Shown: positions 63,101 to 64,000 of the stretch, in pieces
How the letters are laid out: the number at the start of each line of letters is the position of its first letter
Numbering within the stretch: the stretch's first letter is position 1
DNA from: Zymobacter sp047495495
GTDB lineage: Bacteria > Pseudomonadota > Gammaproteobacteria > Pseudomonadales > Halomonadaceae
Assembly (NCBI RefSeq): GCF_047495495.1
Contig: NZ_CP179930.1
Coordinates: 1,612,001 to 1,676,000 of the forward strand
DNA length: 64,000 nt
Reading direction: 5' to 3'
Program-made: the position numbers and the translations under genes
Notes under the pieces: model-generated
Databases searched by the model: none
Seen by the model: the letters and a program-made list of their open reading frames with translations, nothing else
Told to the model about the DNA's origin: nothing

Positions 63101-63627
63101 GACACGCGTCCGGCCACCCTATCGGAATAGCGCTCAGCAAGCCGACGCATGAACAGCGAAGCGGCCAGCCCATCCATGACCATATGGTGGTAGCAGTGGT
63201 AAAAAATCCACTGGGCGTCACCCAGCTTCAGAAGCGCATGCGAGAAAAGCGGCCCATCCGCAAGCGGGAAAGGCCCATCAATATCCGCCTGCATCCATGC
63301 CAGCGCAGCATCACGGGGTGAAGGCTGGTCGCTGACATCAACGTACCGGAAAGTGTCAGGCACATCCTCGGCAAAATACTGCGCAGGGCCATTATCGGTG
63401 GGCACCATGATCAGGCGCAGCACCTCGGTTTCGGCCACTACTGCACCAAGGGCCTCGGCCAACAGATCGGGCTGGATGATCCCGTCCAGTTCGACACATT
63501 CCGCCACCTTGTACACGCATGGCTGAGCTTCAGGGTTAAGGTAGTGGCTAAACCACAACCCTCGCTGGGCAACCGTTAAGGGGATAAGGTCATGGTGCGA
63601 AGAGGGCAATGAAGCAGAGGTCGTCAT
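54133..63627 (-). CDS. Nonribosomal peptide synthetase 1: starter C-A-T plus two C-A-T modules
   Basis: 3164 aa. The first C domain (residues 1-440, HHMVMDG at 147-153) resembles EntF-type acyl- or aryl-accepting C domains (TVAQRGLWFSHYL, RHQRYRTEDI, LGPVDDLLITL), so the chain may begin by N-acylating the first residue. Then A1-T1, C2-A2-T2 and C3-A3-T3 follow. Carrier serines lie near 1017, 2058 and 3101. Adenylation codes are DFWNVGMVHK (Thr), DAWFLGNVVK (Leu) and DVQFISQVVK (nearest to Pro codes but with differing pocket positions). All have the NGK lysine. An acidic tail (DLDELLNMTDVEAEGDDHE) is a likely docking partner for the basic N-terminus of NRPS 2. ATG 63627 has AGGA 8 bases upstream. 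It is the first gene of the operon. Confidence 0.93.
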   Translation of the reverse strand: MTTSASLPSSHHDLIPLTVAQRGLWFSHYLNPEAQPCVYKVAECVELDGIIQPDLLAEALGAVVAETEVLRLIMVPTDNGPAQYFAEDVPDTFRYVDVSDQPSPRDAALAWMQADIDGPFPLADGPLFSHALLKLGDAQWIFYHCYHHMVMDGLAASLFMRRLAERYSDRVAGRVSSESDFSSVQEVLEAEQEYASSARAGKDRDYWVELLQGHPVPASLVGRQSPCLDVVRQQQYVSEETNRALRALAEQEGKTLPQVLSTLVVGYVYGMTQQEDLLLGMPVMARNGKVMRQFAGMASNGVPLRLAVDGNGSLADNLASVTQGMYGVMRHQRYRTEDIRAALGIRGSSDPLYLTLVNIHPFQYDDIRFGDAPAKVLNLALGPVDDLLITLMDRGESGGIEICLSANAMVHDRASLHWHLRRLNRLLDNAAQWWHTPLSRCDMRLPEERQTVLAWGATRANHDRALCLHELFEQQVAERPEAIAVCCEGDSLRYAELNAQANRLAHALVAQGVTPDSRVAIALERGTTLPLAILATLKAGGGYVPLDPHYPQQRLRYILDDSAPEVLITTRDLLPQLGDLDDALTVILLDDEAWQHQPSENLDPATLGLTPHHLAYVIYTSGSTGQPKGVMVEHRNVTRLLASTEETFAFGSDEVWTLFHSYAFDFSVWELWGALAYGGRLVVVPALTARSPDAFYQLLCDQQVTVLNQTPSAFRQLVAALPDGELQHTLKWIVFGGEALDTAALQPWYARNGERTQLVNMYGITETTVHVTFQALTARDAELHGHSPIGQPLNDLSLYLLDDAGEPVPIGVVGELYVGGAGVTRGYLNRPQLTAERFLPDPFADDADARMYRTGDVGRWNADGTLDYLGRNDHQVKIRGFRIELGEIAARLAEHADVRDAVVVARDDAQQNKTLVAYVVPVAKAPDVAELRLHLAKTLPDYMLPSAFVMIEALPLTANGKLDERALPAPDASALVTQAYEAPQGAIEETLAEMWQTLLGVERVGRHDDFFALGGHSLLAVQLVSRVQSTLQVALPLGTLFDAPVLQALATALEGQRATVLPPIVAHHSDRAPLSLSQQRLWLLSRMSDAAMAAYTISGDLVLRGELNVEALRQALDVLMVRHACLRTVIVEQDGQPVQVVRDDQGGFPLMRLSAEALPDFMPSFDLSTGPLVKGRLVQLAPQHHVLQIAFHHVIADGWSIGIFLQELGALYRGALAGQPATLPVLPIQFGDYALWQREHLSGDVLSHQQQYWETQLAQVPDCLTLPTDFPRPAVQQFDGGHLNVTFDASLVASLEALSRRHGCTLFMTLLASWSVLMGRLSGQSDIVTGTPIAGRSHQALEPLIGMFINTLALRVTLDDDMDTAALLAQVRATALAAQQHADLPFEQVVEATAPVRDTAYSPLFQTLLALHNTPERSLTLPGLDTELLPSPRIAAHFDLSVELTPVEGALEGAVHYAASLFTRDTVERWMGYWRVLLEGMVENERRSVSALPLMSADERHHMLTWPNQATLMVPSSALLHGLFEAQARQTPDAIAVATAEGYYTYETLNQAANQLAHWLIKQGVVPDSRVAVALERGPDLVVALLAVLKAGGAYVPFDPAYSQARLHFMLQDCAPQAIITASDVLPRLGAFAERVPQAVIDAQQLPWLECSTQDPDPVALGLGAHHLAYVIYTSGSTGQPKGVMVEHRQVINLVYWHNHAFGLSAGQRASCVAGVGFDASAWEIWPPLATGAQLLMPAPDEARDPERLLAWWQAQPLDVSFLPTPIAELAFARGMTHDTLSTLLVGGDRLNRYPPVSARFTLVNNYGPTENAVVATSGTVCSDDDALHIGRPIANTRAYLLDAHGAPVPMGVVGELYVGGAQVARGYLHQPELTAERFLPDPFVADEGARMYRTGDLARWRTDGTLEYVGRNDFQVKIRGFRIELGEIEAALMNCHGIEEAAVVSQAQGGIIRLVAYVTATSLDDASPDVLRKALADRLPDYMVPAAYVTLPALPLTANGKVDRRALPEPGEEAFPHRAYEAPQGPVEEILAEQWCALLGVERVGRHDDFFALGGHSLLAVQLISRVRDELHRDLPLALLFAHSELRALAEHLPQADQISLPPILPLSSGNEAPLSLAQQRLWFLSQMDEGAKAAYVISGGLCLEGELNVNALQQALDAIVARQAALRTHIEPRVDGPVQVVASACHGFPLARITVTEAAGLAPFSPSFDLTRGPLACGQLVRFADDHHWLRLALHHVIADGWSVSLLVKELSALYNAFVAGQPDPLPPLSVQYIDYAAWQQNHLSGDALLHQQQYWVEQLRNAPDRLTLPTDHPRPPRQCYDGGHVAFTVNGVLLDSLKHLSQQRGCTLFMTLMAGWAVLMSRLSGQHDIVIGTPVAARHHREIEPLIGMFVNTLALRVDLSDAPDTPALLEQLKEAALAAQQHADVPFEQVVEAVAPRRSLAYSPLFQVMLALHNLPDATPALDGVRTSALENDIETSQFDLNLELHEQGGQLNGTLYYAAALFERTTIERWAAYWVRILEGMVMSPQQTVTALPLLEGASAAGRAGLVSEDAAPIDDSTLHALFTAQAAAHPEALAVVDENGSLTYAELDAQSNQLASTLLAHGIGREDRVALCVERSQAMAIGVLGILKAGAAYVPFDTRYPRERLITMRADSGAALVLVDAVGEQILGRGADTLSLSGEECCYRAASSVPIAVTATPDQLAYVIYTSGSTGQPKGIAMPHAPLVNLMRWQNRHPATVTSQFAAFGFDVASQELLSALTSGGTLAIVPEAVRLDMPRLMAFFDQQRVERAFLPPALLRALAQAGRERGWTPALREVICSGEALRINDDIRTLFARAPQLQLFNQYGPAESHVVCAARCPEDSAQWPDLPPIGHPIPGAILYVLDADGQPVPPGISGELYIGGHSLSRGYVGLPAQTAERFLPDVFVGQEGARLYRTGDMVRQRSDGQLEYLGRCDHQITLRGYRIEPGDIESLLRGRPGVSDALVMLRTNAGGEPQLTAYLQGDDIALAALQAYAIAHLPDYMVPSAWVVMAAFPLTRNGKVDRRALPEPDMQMAATAFEPPVDDEEQAMAMLWQRLLGVERIGRHDDFFALGGHSLLAVRVVADIQQTQQVEVPVAELFEHSTLAAFTERVVDISIAQFDLDELLNMTDVEAEGDDHE

Positions 63628-63720
63628 ATATCATCCTAGATATTTCCCCACGCCCCGACACCGCTGCCTTTCGGCGACAATATCACCCCATATAATACGG
63701 ATGGAGCCGTATTATATTTA
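63628..63720 (-). promoter_or_regulatory. NRPS operon promoter with 11-bp perfect inverted repeat
   Basis: Inverted repeat at 63690-63717: ATATAATACGG, six-base loop ATGGAG, then CCGTATTATAT. Its right arm contains a -10-like TATAAT on the minus strand (63711-63716); the -35 is weak (TATCTG, spacing 17). The repeat is centred about 75 bases before the NRPS 1 start, so a dimeric repressor could block initiation, or it may be an RNA hairpin. Confidence 0.55.
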
Positions 63721-64000
63721 TTGAACACGGACACAGATAAGCCGGGTTCGCTCACAGGGAGTGATAAAAATAAGGCAATAGAAAATTGCCCTCTTTATCC
63801 CTGAGACAGAGGAATAAAGTGATAGGGTCGCCGCAGGGTATCGAAAACGTTACAGGACAGTTGAAAGTGTTATCAGGAGTATATGGATATCGCGTTCTTT
63901 GGCAACCTTTCTTTAGTTGAGCAGTGTTATTTAAAGAACATTTTACCCACAAATACACGCAGCCGTATATTTACGATACGATTCGTTTTTATAAAAAAGA
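63721..64000. other. Region upstream of the NRPS operon, no supported gene
   Basis: 280 AT-rich bases to the window end. A 68-codon frame at 63752-63958 (-) has no recognisable features. Further cluster genes, if any (MbtH-like protein, transporter, regulator), would lie beyond the window. Confidence 0.3.

Noticed and set aside
63752..63958. 68-codon ORF upstream of NRPS 1
   Set aside because: No ribosome site, no recognisable motif and AT-rich leader composition.

Overview
The window looks like chromosomal DNA of a fairly GC-rich gammaproteobacterium, probably of the Halomonadaceae (Zymobacter, Carnimonas or Halomonas relatives). This rests on the protein character (PpnN, YfcL, PatD/GabT, a complete L-Ara4N lipid A set) and is an inference, because no rRNA or other phylogenetic marker is present. 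No rRNA, tRNA, CRISPR array or complete insertion sequence was seen.

Layout. 1-5915: housekeeping and catabolic genes (5' end of a LysR regulator, yfcL-like, ppnN, and patD + gabT for putrescine/GABA breakdown). 5916-11630: a visibly AT-richer accessory island with a 126-bp MITE-like repeat, the stub of a DUF4942 gene, a McrBC-type restriction pair and an unrecognised membrane protein. 11631-18500: a YkgJ-type Cys-cluster protein, an old-yellow-enzyme reductase, an NfeD + flotillin pair and a two-subunit DUF969/DUF979 (5-oxoproline-type) transporter. 18645-18770 holds a second copy of the MITE-like repeat.

18766-31398 is an uninterrupted block of small-molecule genes: GMC oxidoreductase + class III aminotransferase, otsB-otsA (trehalose synthesis), sulfotransferase + MFS exporter + stand-alone condensation/acyltransferase, and glycine amidinotransferase + ATP-grasp ligase. 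Together they form a plausible kit for making, aminating, sulfating, acylating, guanidinylating and exporting a sugar-derived metabolite. I do not recognise it as a described cluster. The condensation gene is split by a C9 homopolymer, and 22 perfect copies of a heptamer lie just after it, so both are candidate phase-variation or hypermutable sites.

31545-39846 is the lipid A 4-amino-4-deoxy-L-arabinose pathway (arnB-arnC-arnA-arnD-arnE-arnF, with arnT displaced upstream of arnB), which normally confers polymyxin and cationic-peptide resistance. 40522-42681: a YdaS-like regulator divergent from two tandem paralogous HTH regulators with duplicated operator-like start regions, then a DUF1737 protein.

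42966-63627: two translationally coupled NRPS genes (3164 and 3724 aa) forming a six-module line that ends in tandem thioesterases. My reading of the adenylation codes is Thr-Leu-(Pro-like)-Gly-Leu-(unassigned). A perfect 11-bp inverted repeat containing a -10-like TATAAT sits just upstream of the first NRPS gene. The window ends before any further upstream cluster genes can be seen.
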